Of a stretch of DNA of 64,000 nucleotides, positions 11,801-23,229 are shown piece by piece. The notes beneath the pieces are model-generated. The model was not told where the DNA came from. It made no database searches and saw only the letters and a list, made by a program, of their open reading frames with translations. The stretch is from Stichopus chloronotus. Its lineage: Eukaryota > Echinodermata > Holothuroidea > Aspidochirotida > Stichopodidae. The position numbers and the translations under genes are program-made. Location: positions 18,359,009-18,423,008 of the forward strand of contig CM037838.1 of NCBI GenBank assembly GCA_021234535.1, written 5' to 3'. Numbering within the stretch: the first letter of the stretch is position 1; each line of letters starts with the position of its first letter.

Positions 11801-14800
11801 TTTTTATAACGAGGTTCTTTTTTGTCTAGCTGTGCTACGAAAAAGGTTTTTGATATTAAGTTATCTATCTTACAATTAAATGCATGATCCATTTGGATCC
11901 TAAAATGTAATAATACAGTATATGTTGGATATACAGCCACAGAATTCAAGATCGGATTCAGAAATCGTAAGTCAGACGTTCTTAATAACCGAGGGAGATG
12001 TGAATTCGCGGTATATTATAATTCTGCTACATATCATATTCCTGGAAATAAAATTTGCTATTATTGAAGACGTTAACTCACCATCAAATATCGATTCCCT
12101 TATTAACAATTAAGGGAGAAGGCTATCAGTTTGCCAAGTTATAAACACTCTATTTCCTTTCTGGCTCAATTTTGTTCAACTATAGATTTTGCACTCAGCA
12201 TTAATGTTTCGTATGTAGGGCATGTAAGGATGATTTACAGCCACCTCAAATCAAAAGTGGTACCTACAGCGCGAGGCTGATAATCATGGAATTGAAGACT
12301 TTTACGCCTTTATGAAAGACATTGGACTTATCGCTTGGACACTCTCACACCTATAGGGGACTTAACGTGGATAATGGGACCAATTCTCAGAACAATTCAG
12401 TTCGCTTTAGGAGAAATTGATCAGTTTAAGTTTATGCTTTTTCATTTTGCTTACCTTTTAAGATGGGTTTTCTTGTGTTTTTTCTTTTTGCTTGCTCAAA
12501 TTATACTTGCACTTTTGCTTGCATTTTGTGATATCCACAGTGATCAAGGCGCCAATCGGCTGCCTGTATATTCTAACTAAAAGTTCCGTCTAGAACTCAC
12601 CTTCAACTAAGACAGCTGATTTAAAAAAAAGTTACTGTATAAAGCTGTGATATCCCACTTTAATTTTAACGGTACAATGTATGAACAAATTGATGGTTGT
12701 GCAATGGGTTCCTCTCTCAGTGTTTGTTTCGCTAACAGTTTTATGTGCCATCTAGAAGAGAAACTGGTACAAATATGTCCCGAACTCAAATTTTACAGAA
12801 GGTATGTGGGATGACATTTTTGTTGTTATTTCTATCGACTACCTACCTGATTTTCTATTGGTACTAAACTCTTTCCATAAGTCTATCAAATTTACTTTTG
12901 AAACTGAGTTGGGAGATTAGATTTTCGTTTCTGGATATTGAAATATTTAGATTGGTTGATTCTAATACTCCGTTGCCACTTCTGTTTTTCGTAAGAGAAC
13001 TTTTACGGGGTTTTTAATTGATTGGAAATCGTGGTGCCCCAAAAACTACAAAATTTCTATAATAAAGGCTCTACATGAACGCGCCCTCAGACTGTGTTCC
13101 TCTATTTCCCTTTTCAACGTGAGCTACAATTTCCTAGACGCGTATTTCTTTCTAATGGATATCCCAGCTACTTTTTATTTAAAATGGAGGACTATACCAG
13201 AAAATTAAGACATCAATTTGATATGGGTCCTGTTATCAGGGCAAACCAAGAGAAGGCTATTAACGATATTTTTACGTCCGGTTACCATACTGTGGCCCTA
13301 GTAGTGACAAAATTGCTACAAATTTAAGATTTTGTATCAATAATCTTTGTAGTAAAAATATTCTAGTGAAAGTGGTTTTCCTCCATAAAAAAGTTGCCTC
13401 CATGTTCAAATTCAAAGATCCCTATAAATTAAATTATGCAAATGATGTAGTATATAAAATTAACTGCTCCGACTGTGATTCGTTCTATGTGGGTGAAACA
13501 AACCGACGTCTCATAGATAGATTCAATGAGCATCTGATGAGTTCTTTTGGTAGACGGAAAGGCGTATTTTACCTCCTTACGTTCGTTTTGTAAACATAGC
13601 TCTAAGAATGACAGTGGTTGTTGGCGTCTCTGTGATCATCCTTTCCACCCATTCCCCGAACATTCTCAAATTCACCAGTTTAGAGGCCCTCGATAGCGAA
13701 TGCGGCTTACGTAACAAAGAAACCAACTGGATTTGGAAGCTTGACACAGTCTCTCCATAGGAGCTTAGCATCAACTGACGGGTTTCTTGAACAATCTCGC
13801 AAATCCCAGACCAGCAACAAGTAGCCGTTGCGTTTTAAAACGCTTCAGTTGCATGAGGATCCAACAACTTCTTACAATCTCCTTTTCTTCAACTGCTTTT
13901 CGGTGTTTTCGTGTTTTTTTTTTAGTTGATTTGTTGTTCCGTTGCTTTTTGTCGAAACAGATGAAGGACCCTATGAGGTCCGACAATTTACGATATGTTT
14001 CACCATTTTCTACTTTATGTCTTTTGCCTGTTTTTTTGGATGTGATGTCTCATATACATGTACACCAGATCTGTTCCTCTTCCAGATCCTGGACACGGTC
14101 CAACAACATGGACGGTGTCTACGGCAGGAATGCTCGCAGTCTATGGCAAATCCTAAACAGGAAGGAACGAGCGTGGGTCTGGAAACTTCAAACTCTTTAA
14201 ACTTCATTTATCTTTGAATTTCTTTGGGAGAGGTAAACGGAGGACAAGACATTTGGCAGGTGGATCGAGCTTCCCTCGTTGGTTACGCCTCTTTATATAA
14301 GCATGCTCAATTGTGGTAGCCTGGGCAAGAAGGTGTTATTAGATGGCGCCTACTAGTTGCCGACAGTAATCTCTTTTGTGTGTTGTTCTTGATGATTTAA
14401 TAGGCTTAAGAGGGGTTAAGAACTAAGTACAAGTGGGAGATGTCGTCTGCTGCATCTCGATGAGCAGCTCCTGAAATTTGTCCCTTGCCTTAACATTGCC
14501 AGTCGCTTAAGCTCTAAATTAAGTTTAGGGTTTCGACGGGTTTGTACGCTATTTACAACATACTTGTGCAGTACCCTACAACTTGCTCAATATGATGGTG
14601 TCTTTAAGATTATGCGAGCGAATGCGAAAATAGGCCTAAGTCAAAAACCGACGGCAAAGTTTAGTCTTGTACTTCTTTTGCTTATTTGCATAGATCATGA
14701 GCTTTGGTTTATAGCCGGCATCATTAGGTTTCTTGGCAATAAACAGTCGTTTGAAACGTCAGAACAGTGTTTCGTACTTGACTGTCGGCAACTAATTAGA

Positions 14801-17266
14801 CATTAAAGCATTCCTTTAAATAATCCTTTTTTTTGGGGGGGGGGTCGCTGTAGGCATGAATGATCAGATGAGGTTGCCTAGATATTAGACAAAGGTTTTT
14901 CAATGCCCTTTAGTTCAATAATCCCCAGTTAAAGGATTAAGTCTCTACTCTGAGGTCAATCTAATTGGATTAACATAAATTAAAGTTTTCGATGGATCTC
15001 CATCTAATAACAACTCTCTGGCCTGGGTCACCGGACGTAAAGTAATAACTTACCAAAGACTTCCCCAGACAGTTGCTCAATTATAAAGATATGCTGTTTT
15101 TGGACAAGCAATATTGCGAATATCAGCTTGGAAATAATGAGAACAAAATGCAGCAACTATAGAACAATCTGAAAATAAGGCTATCGGACAAAGTATCTGA
15201 GGGTTAAAAGTATAGCCAGCTCTGTATAATCAACCGGTAATAGCATACTGTAGATCTTTCTCTTCACGTTTCTTGAGGAGGTGACCAAAGCCTCTTAACT
15301 TACTGCTTTACCTTGGGCAATTGTTGAAAGCGCCCCCTTTGTACCGTACTGTGACATAACTGTGAAGGTCAGTTCGTTTCTTATACTAAAACGTCATACA
15401 CTAGTAGGCCTATATCCGTCACAAGTGAAGTAAACACGTATCTTCTGACGCCTTTGTAACTTAACAGCGGACATCACACTACAGTGCCTCTTAATGGTGT
15501 ATGTAAAACACTTTGTCGATTCAAGGAATCGGGCGCTATTTCAGCTGCGTCACGCGAAGCTGTGAACCTTCACTTCTTTGGCCGTAACACGAAAAAGAGC
15601 GTTGAGAAATCCCGATGTATGATATATCGAGTTTCCTGCATATGTGCTAACCGTGACAACTTACGTCACATTACAAACCGTATGAGAGGCACAGCTCTGA
15701 GACGTTATATAGCTTTATTTGTAATACACGTATCATTTGCATCACAAGAAAAGCATAATCCTTCCCACACCAAGTTATAACATAGAAATCATTGTTTCCC
15801 CACCTACTGCCTGCTAAACTATTTTAAGAAAGCGCGGTATGAACTAGAACAAAAAGTAATCTAAACCATACACCTTTGTGGTCCGTGAGCGTTATTTGGC
15901 AAAGTCTTCCCAAAAAATAAAAGCTAAAACCATATGGGATCTTACTGGCAACCACACGTGTTTACTCATTGGTCATCAATTCACTAGGGCGAAATCTTCC
16001 TTGAGAAGCTGTTTAGTATGTAAGGCATATAGCAAGCAGTGGCGGCACCAAGATTTTAGATTTGGGGGGGGGGGGGGCTGAAGGGCAAAAGAAACTATTT
16101 GGAGCAAAAGTTTCGCGCGTAGCGGGAAATGCGTCAAGCGTCAGCTTAGAGAGTGGGTTGCATTTGTCAGGTCACTTCATCTGAGTGGGCGAAAACTGTA
16201 GGGAAAGGTTCTGACGGGGGTAATGCCTCTCATCCCACACCCTCTCGCCCTCCCCCCCCCCCCCCCTTGGTGCCGCCACTGCTAGTAAAAGCTACTTTTT
16301 CTTGTCGTAGTATTCCACCACACATACAGAAACGACGTGGGCAGATGCAAATGCTGGGATCACTCAGAACTGTAGATAAATGAAGTCTGCAATAGTTATC
16401 ACGTTCCTCAGTAACTACAGCATTTTCTTGGTCTGTTCGATGCCCCCAACTCGTGATCAAAAGTTGAACCAGAAATTTTCAAGAAGGTATTGCGCGAGAT
16501 ATTTGGAACGACGTCGTATTCGGTTTAGTTAAACGTCTTTTAGCACGCCAGGATTTCTGGCATATTTGAAAGTCATCAACCCCTGAAACTGCATTTAGGG
16601 CCTATATACTAAGTTTAATGAATGTTTTTAAATTAGAAAAAAGTCTCAATTTTCGCTCTCAGTTAACAGATAATTTCAGCCCCGCACAACTGTGAGACCA
16701 TAGGACTCCCCCATTAACTGTATACGCAAAACGACGATTTACACACACACGGTAGGACCATGCAATGCTAGCATGCAGTGCGTAAGGCAAGCATGATAAT
16801 AGCTGTCGGGGGGGGGGGGGCGAACTAGTACTTGCATGTGAAATCATTAAAGAAATATAAATCGTGGCCTTTTACATTGAAACTATAGGCCCACATGAAC
16901 CGAAGTCAAAGCAAATAACCATTTCAGGGGTCATGCGTATTATGTGACTGCGCTTTAAACCTACGCAAATTAAGACAGCACTATTTCGCGTTTTATATAG
17001 GTATATGTAAATGTTATACATGTATTTCACCATGGTGCACAAATATGTTGAATAAACTTCATACAAACGAAATACACACGCAAACCAGGTGGACAATCTT
17101 CAGTTTTTGATGGTGGTAATATCATCACTTCACCATTTTACAAATTGAAGCAAATTTATTCACTTACCTTCTGGAGTTCTTTCTCCATCAAGTCAAGCGA
17201 ATGTCCCTCCACAAGAACGCTGAAAACTACAAAACTAAACAAACTTATGACGAGCATTTTAGCCAT
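8018..17266 (-). CDS. Secreted, highly acidic protein of unknown function (3 exons, 380 aa)
   Basis: I do not recognise this gene. Exons are 17168-17266, 9800-10009 and 8018-8851; all introns are phase 0 with GT-AG ends. Residues 1-21 form a signal peptide (MAK, then a hydrophobic run ending VEGHS). Residues 34-120 are probably helical with two cysteines (89 and 117). From 140 on it alternates Thr/Pro/Ser linkers with short acidic aromatic helices: DFWQLLIDELF (171-181), DWWSLLFDDLF (195-205), FDVDAALEAFFELI (236-249), LDEDLQALLDML (280-291) and NIFGAIWDLI (314-323). Poly-Asp lies at 207-214 and poly-Glu at 298-312. The C-terminal 30 residues turn basic, with KR at 354-355, KKR at 359-361 and KR at 373-374. 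A secreted acidic matrix protein, or a proprotein cleaved at dibasic sites, are both inferences. The splice model is well supported; the function is unknown. Confidence 0.78.
9800..10009 (-). CDS. Acidic secreted protein, exon 2
   Basis: Seventy codons, phase 0 at both ends. The acceptor is a pyrimidine tract ending TTCCAG before GACAAGGCC; the donor is GTGAGT. It encodes a Lys/Glu-rich helix followed by residues with the first cysteine (LCSDAV). Confidence 0.78.
12560..13770 (+). mobile_element. Penelope-like retroelement remnant (reverse transcriptase plus GIY-YIG endonuclease)
   Basis: At 12646-12800 the frame reads FNFNGTMYEQIDGCAMGSSL, then CFANSFMCHLEEK and RRYV. After a one-base shift the next frame gives DDIFVVIS, the catalytic RYVDD-type motif of Penelope-like reverse transcriptases. 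At 13366-13593 there is VVYKINCSDCDSFYVGETNR and RFNEH, a GIY-YIG endonuclease core with the CysXXCys insert typical of Penelope elements. Several stops and shifts show it is dead. It sits in intron 1 of the acidic-protein gene, antisense to it. Confidence 0.85.
13775..16030. other. Intron 1 of the acidic-protein gene, no further feature resolved
   Basis: The open frame at 13787-14200 follows the Penelope remnant directly but has no motif I recognise. A G run lies near 14835. No exon-like segment with good splice sites was found. Confidence 0.5.
16037..16281. mobile_element. Small hAT-like MITE
   Basis: Terminal inverted repeats CAGTGGCGGCACCAAG at the left and its reverse complement at the right enclose 245 bp without coding potential. 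Termini of the CAGTGGCGG type are common in hAT elements. The flanking 8-mers (atagcaag and ctagtaaa) match at 5 of 8 positions, a possible eroded target duplication. It lies in intron 1 of the acidic-protein gene. Confidence 0.7.
17168..17266 (-). CDS. Acidic secreted protein, exon 1 (signal peptide)
   Basis: Encodes 33 residues starting MAKMLVISLFSF, a clear signal peptide. The donor after the AAG codon is GTAAGTG. The ATG lies just after a short AT-rich 5' leader, and a TATA-like motif is about 70 bp upstream. Confidence 0.78.
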
Positions 17267-17325
17267 TTTGATATCAATATAAAATTCCTTGCTGTGTTAT
17301 CGTTGATCCTACACAAAACAGTTAG

Positions 17326-17337
17326 CTATAATATAGG
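17326..17337 (-). promoter_or_regulatory. Possible TATA box of the acidic secreted gene
   Basis: CCTATATTATAG reads on the minus strand about 60-70 bp upstream of the ATG at 17266. This would place transcription start near 17300 and leave a short leader. Position and sequence are plausible; nothing else confirms it. Confidence 0.3.
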
Positions 17338-17399
17338 TAGGCCTAGCTGTCCTGTGGCTCTGTTCGCTTGTGTCACTTGTGTATGACTTCGAACACTGA

Positions 17400-20300
17400 G
17401 TGTGGGCGATGAGTTGAAATGCTTGACTTGTTTTCTATAGCCTGTCAAGGTTTGACTGGTTTTAGAATGAATGTAGGACAATAACAAAGAATGTGATAGG
17501 AGGGCAGGCTTCGGAGAGGGTATGGCTCCTCCATTAAATATATGCATGGCAGCTTGTTGACTTACTAATTTAAACTATTTTTGTTAGCAATAAAGTCTCC
17601 ATGAATAAAAGATTTTAGTTATTGGGGACTGAGCGATTGCGGTCTGCTTCCAAGTGGGCGTGAAAATCATGAAGCTTTAATGTAAACATGACGCTTTAAC
17701 TCGGTTTGTCTCATCCCCACCACGGTGGTCTACTATCGGGAGAGAGCATTTGTGGAATCATTTTGATAAAAGGAATTGGGGATGGAATGGGGGAGGGGGG
17801 GTTAATCTCTTCTTTGGCTGATGAAGGATGGATGGGGCTTGACAATTCAGTCAAACGGCTGGCCAATTAAGTTACAAGTCTCCTGTGAGCGACACAGTTT
17901 CAGTGTGTGACCAATAACGAGGAAATATTGATTTAAAGAAACGTGTTTTGTAAACAGAACACGAAAATTATAAGGCTTATTTCCTAACACATTGATTTTA
18001 ATACGAAATAAAAATCGAAACGTATTATAATTGATGGATCTGAGTCCGCAAGGACATCAAAAACTGAGTAATTGGGAGTACACATCGGTTAAAATTTTCT
18101 TGCCATGTATCAAAGATATTACGCACAGTTATGTGGTATCTACAGTACGTAGTTTGGCTGTTTTTTGTGTGTTTTGCTTGTTTTTTTTTTTTTTTGGACA
18201 AAAATTCTAAGTAAAATATTTTAATGCTACTCACTATGCAGTACATGTCTGGTATCACTCTAGTGGGAGCGGAGTAATGCCGGAGATGCGTAGAGCTTCG
18301 GAAGCTCATAAGCTTTGGAAGCCCAGTGAAAAAGTGGGGGCCCGAAATATCCCCCCTCCCCTCCCCATATTTTCCAAGTGCTCCAGGAGTGTGTCCAGCC
18401 ATCTTTTGTAGATTAATGTTTCTCATGATTGAGAAATTGCATGTATCTCAGGATTGAATTCACGCAGCTTAGAACACCCAGAAAGGCCGGTTTCTGGCCA
18501 TCTGGGGGGTATGGCAAAGCCAAAACTTTTTTGTACTATCCTTGTTTTTTTTTTTCTTTTTGCACTCAGTCCCCTCTTCGCAACCCCACTCACTTTCCGT
18601 TCCGTCACTCCTGGTATCGTTTTAGTTTGCAATAGGGAAAAATAAAACGTTGGGGTTTGAAAAATACACACCAATCATTCTTAATTAAGTTCAACATGTT
18701 TCTAAGTAAAGCGGTAAGTGATACTGCAACAACCGATATTCTAAGAATGGTAAATAAGATAAATCGAATCACATTTGTATCTTTCCGTAAACTGGTCTCA
18801 TGCACAAATCAAATAAAAAAGTGAGAAAGAGAGAGAGAGTGCCAAATATAAAAGAGAGAGACCAGAATTCAGAACACATTTTCCTTTTACAAGATCGATC
18901 ATCTACCGTGTAGGTTTATTTCTGCAAACTGAGAATAACTTAGACCGCTTTTGTTTCATTATTTTTGTGATATCATTTTCATTCATTAAACTTTGAATGT
19001 GTAGATATTAACATACATATTTTCACTCTCTATACCATAGTATAATAAATAATCATAGTATGATCTACGTTTTTAAATACAAATCTATGTACTGGTAATC
19101 CTCTTGATAAAGTTAATGTTTTTACGCTATTGTATGAATTATGAATGATAAGGATTTCTCAACTGTTTCTAACGTTATGATCATCTTGCAATGTTCAGTC
19201 TCGAGCTGCCCAGCATGACAGCTGTTTGCCTGACACAGTCTACACCTGTGAAAGTCCAGTACAGAGACTAACAACCCTTTTATTTGTAATACAAACAAAA
19301 TTCGTCATTGGTTATTTTTTCGTGGTTCCCTACTTATTCACAGTAATGTAAATTTTCGAATGACAGCTGTAAAGCTCAAGGGCGGCTCTGATAAATTCTC
19401 TGGATCATGACTTATCGGTAGTGCGCCCTCTGTCCGATTGAACCGACGAAACACAAACAGACACATTTTTTTACACATAACTAGGAAAATTGCGCCACCG
19501 GCAGAGCACCCTATGGAAAGACTAAACTGCCCGCTGATGGCAAATTTCTCAGTTGTTTTTGAAGCCAAGGGAATGAGGTGGACGATGGAAACAGGCGGAC
19601 GTTACTGCGTCACACTACGAGGAAAGACCTATGATTTCAGGTGACCCAACTAAAGTAGCATGACATCACTTATGACATCAAAAGAAAACATTAGTTGAAG
19701 CATACATCTATCTTTGAATCAGCTTTGAGTATTTTTCACATGTGTCACTGGAGGTTATATAAAAAAATATAAAAGGAAGGAGGAATACCCCAAAAACAGT
19801 AAAGGAAGGCCCGTAGCCAAGGAGGGGGAGGGGGGTCGGAGCGTTCGAACGACCTACCCCAACTTGAGGGAGGTCCATTTTTCCAGACCCGGGTTAGAAG
19901 GGTCAGCTATGAAATATTTTTAATCTTGACATCATTATTGAGGCCGACTTTCCGTTCACTTTTAGTAGGAAGATAAGACATTTCCACTTATGTCATAAAA
20001 TGTATACAGGCCCAAACTGACCACAATATCTCATCATCACATACATATACTATGTTGGGTGACGAGATAATAAGCTCAAAAATGCGCATGCATGGTTATG
20101 TCATTGTGGCCGTGGATATCATTGATCTAGATGCAATATAAAGCCCGGGACACACTGCCACGACAACCTGCGACACAACGACGACCACCCATGGCGTCTG
20201 CTGTGGTCAATTGTAGTCGGGTGCAGTCGGTCCAATTTAAGCCCTGTTCAAACCGCCACGACTACCATGCAAAGAAGTGTCTACTATTCATGCAAATTGT

Positions 20301-21045
20301 CTACGACGGAAGGTCTTTTGTAGTCCTCTAAAATGCTCCAGATTGCAGGAGATCTGCAGATTTCAAAATTTTCCGGGGAAGCATGACCCGGACCCCTCAG
20401 TTAGCAACTGCATGCTTACGGCAGACGCCAGCCGCTTCCGTATTTGGAAAAAGGTCCACATCTTGGAAAAAAAAGACCCACCTCTTCACATGGGCTGGCC
20501 TGAAAGGGCAACGGGGAGACTTTGTTATTGAATGCATATTCAGCCATCAGGATGCAGAATTTATTCTGATTATTGTGTCATCTACGTATTATCAGTGTTC
20601 TGTATGTTTATCTTAACTGTAATCTTTAAAAGAAAGGAAGGCCTGTAAGTTGTCGAATAGTTTCTAGTACATACCCGAAAGTCTACAACTAAAGATTTGC
20701 TCTATCACATACAATCCCTTCCATTAACTACGACCAAAATGCCTTTTTTTCACGGGTGTTATAAGTAAGTTCATGTGAGCTAATAATTCTAGCTAATGAT
20801 TCTATGATTGCTTTTACAATTTTGAAATTTGTCGTGTGCGTGTATGCAGGTTCTTCACGTGACGTCATGCGTTTCAAGTTGGAATACTGGCCGTATCTGC
20901 CATGGACAGAAGGAGTGTTGTCAATACGCAAGCACAGCATTGCCTTAGTAACAGTTGTTGTACAAAGGACGCCTTGGCCGTTACAACAAAGAGACGGCCA
21001 GGTCCTTGCACGCTTAGAGTTCCCACTTCTACTGTATTAAGGACC
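17400..21045. other. Intergenic, no gene recognised
   Basis: Sequence upstream of the acidic-protein gene. Open frames at 18025-18426, 18423-18674, 19338-19568 and 20277-20616 carry no family motif and lack plausible splice context. The blocks near 20140-20330 and 20840-21040 look like dispersed-repeat sequence, but I cannot name them. Confidence 0.5.
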
Positions 21046-21047
21046 AC

Positions 21048-21212
21048 CTAGTCCACACAGAATTTCCATAATGTGCTAAAATCATGTCTCGAGAAAACCC
21101 TCTTCTGCGTGATAAAACATGAGGTGATATAGAGAGATACCATCATGGTTAGGGCTTGTTCCTTCGATGAAACCTTACCATGTATGATATCATGTGAGGA
21201 TTGGCTGTAGGG
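21048..21212. repeat. Dispersed repeat of about 165 bp, copy A
   Basis: Opens CTAGTCCACACAGAATTTCC, carries TCATGTCTCGAGAAAA and ends ATATCATGTGAGGATTGGCT. The same ordered blocks recur twice in tandem at 44417-44757. Confidence 0.7.
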
Positions 21213-21834
21213 GCCCTATCCACGTTCCTTTGATGATCTGGTTTTCACTTTTTTCAATAGTCCAGATTCGTGTTATGATATTCGTGCAACTGTTTTATTA
21301 TATTTAACCATTCTAGACTACTCGTCACATAGCGAAAGGAATGTCTTAAATTGACAGCACTTTCTGATTTTCTTTCTTGGTTTTTGAGAGGGGTGGGGGA
21401 GGAGGACGGGGTGTAAGGCTATCTTTCTGGCTGGCATGCATAAGCAATGTTAAAATATACATCACATTAATTAGTTCCTTAACTCAACAACATCCTTTCC
21501 CGGTGACATGATACCTCCTCCAACCGATTGCCTGATATTTGGTATTCTATAATTGCCTTGAATGGTAATCCAGCTCAGACCACATATTGCTTAGCCACAC
21601 TGAAGATGTCACACTGCTGTTACACCGGTTCAGAGTCTGCACTTTCATTCGGTGACATCCAAAAGTAATTTCTTGGCCCCAATCAAGTGACAGTGTTGTC
21701 TTTGAATCCCGCATGTAATGAATCAGCCTGAATCGGTAGGTCTCTCTGGTATCAGTTTGGTTAGGGTTTTTTTTTTTGGGGGGGGGGGGTGGATTACAGG
21801 GCATCTGATGGGGCTTTGCCCCTCTTTGCCCTTA

Positions 21835-21900
21835 TTATGTTACTTGTTATGTTATGTTACCCACTTGTTACGTTACTTACTTGTTATGTTATGTTATCAT
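21835..21900. repeat. Short GTTAT/GTTAC degenerate tandem repeat
   Basis: Alternating TTGTTATGTTATGTTAC-type words over about 65 bp, close to the left side of the foldback element. Confidence 0.6.
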
Positions 21901-22074
21901 TTCCCGGGAGTTTGCAATATCCCGCCCGAGTGAGTTTGCCATACCTAGCAATGTATGTCAGTTTGCTTACTCCTTCTAATGTACAAAACGTTGATACAGT
22001 CTTACACCATACGCAAGCCTACCAAATACAAAGAATGCGAAAACTATTGATATAACTTTTTCAATTGATATCAT

Positions 22075-23215
22075 TATTATACGGAAGCTTAAAAGTGCCA
22101 TCCAAATAAGAATATCTGTGCCCCGTAACTTGACAATTTTCTGCAAAATGTCTAGATAACAAGAAAATACAGCAACCAAAAACGGAAAAATGATCAATTG
22201 TTTAGTTATGTTATTTGAACAATTAAACAATTTTCTGCAAATTGTTCAAATGACAACTTTCATATCTTGTCATTTCAACAATTTGCTGCAAAATGTCCAC
22301 TTGTTTACTTTTTGACTAAGTGAGCAATTCAACAATTTTCGGCAAAATGTCCAAATGACAACTTATCGTATCTTTTCAACTCAACAATTTTCTGCAAAAT
22401 GTTGACTTGTTCACTTTTTTCTGAATGAGCAATTAAACATTTTTCTGCAAAATGTTTAAATGACAACTTATTACATCCTGTCATTTCAACAATTTTCTGC
22501 AAAATGTTGATTTGATCATTTCCTGTTATGTGAACAATTAAACAATTTTCTGCAGAATGTTATGTTGTTCATATCTTTGTAAGTGAACAATTAATCAATT
22601 TTCTGCCAAATGTTCAAATGACAACTTATCTCATGCTGTAATTTCTATTTCTGGTTTGGGAAGAGAACAAGTGGACATTTTTCAGAAAATTGTTGAAATG
22701 AAAAGATATGATAAGCTGTCATTCGAACATTTTGCAGAAAATTTTTCAATTGCTTACTTAGTAAGAAAGTAAACAAGTCAACATTTTTCAGAAAATTGTT
22801 CAATTGTTCACTTACAAAAAATTGAACAAGTAGACATTTTGCAGAAAATTGTTAAAATGTCAAGATATGATAAGTTGTCATTCAAACATTTTGCAGAAAA
22901 TTGTTCAATTGTTCACTTAGTAAGAAAGTGAACATGTCAACATTTTGCAGCAAATTGTTCAATTGACAGGATGTGACAAGTTGTTATAAGAACATTCTTC
23001 AAAAAAATGTTGAATTCCTCGCTAAGAAGCAAGTAAACAAGTTAACATTTTGCAGAAAAATGTTGAGTTGTTTAGATAACACAACTGAACAAGTGATCAT
23101 TTTTCTGATTTTTGATGAGATATTATCTCGTTATGTAGACATTTTGCTGAAAATTGTCAACTTATGGGGCAAAGATATACTTATCTTGATGGCACATTTA
23201 AGCTTCCGTATTACT
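22075..23215. mobile_element. Foldback element with tandemly repeated arms
   Basis: The left arm repeats CAATTTTCTGCAAAATGTT with short spacers (FORWARD from about 22130 to 22640). The right arm repeats the reverse complement (AACATTTTGCAGAAAATTGT, 22670 to 23150). The outer 70 bp also match in inverted orientation: ATACGGAAGCTTAAAAGTGC at the left and its counterpart ending AAGCTTCCGTAT near 23211. The centre is near 22655. No coding sequence. Confidence 0.82.
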
Positions 23216-23229
23216 ATATTCTTTAATTC

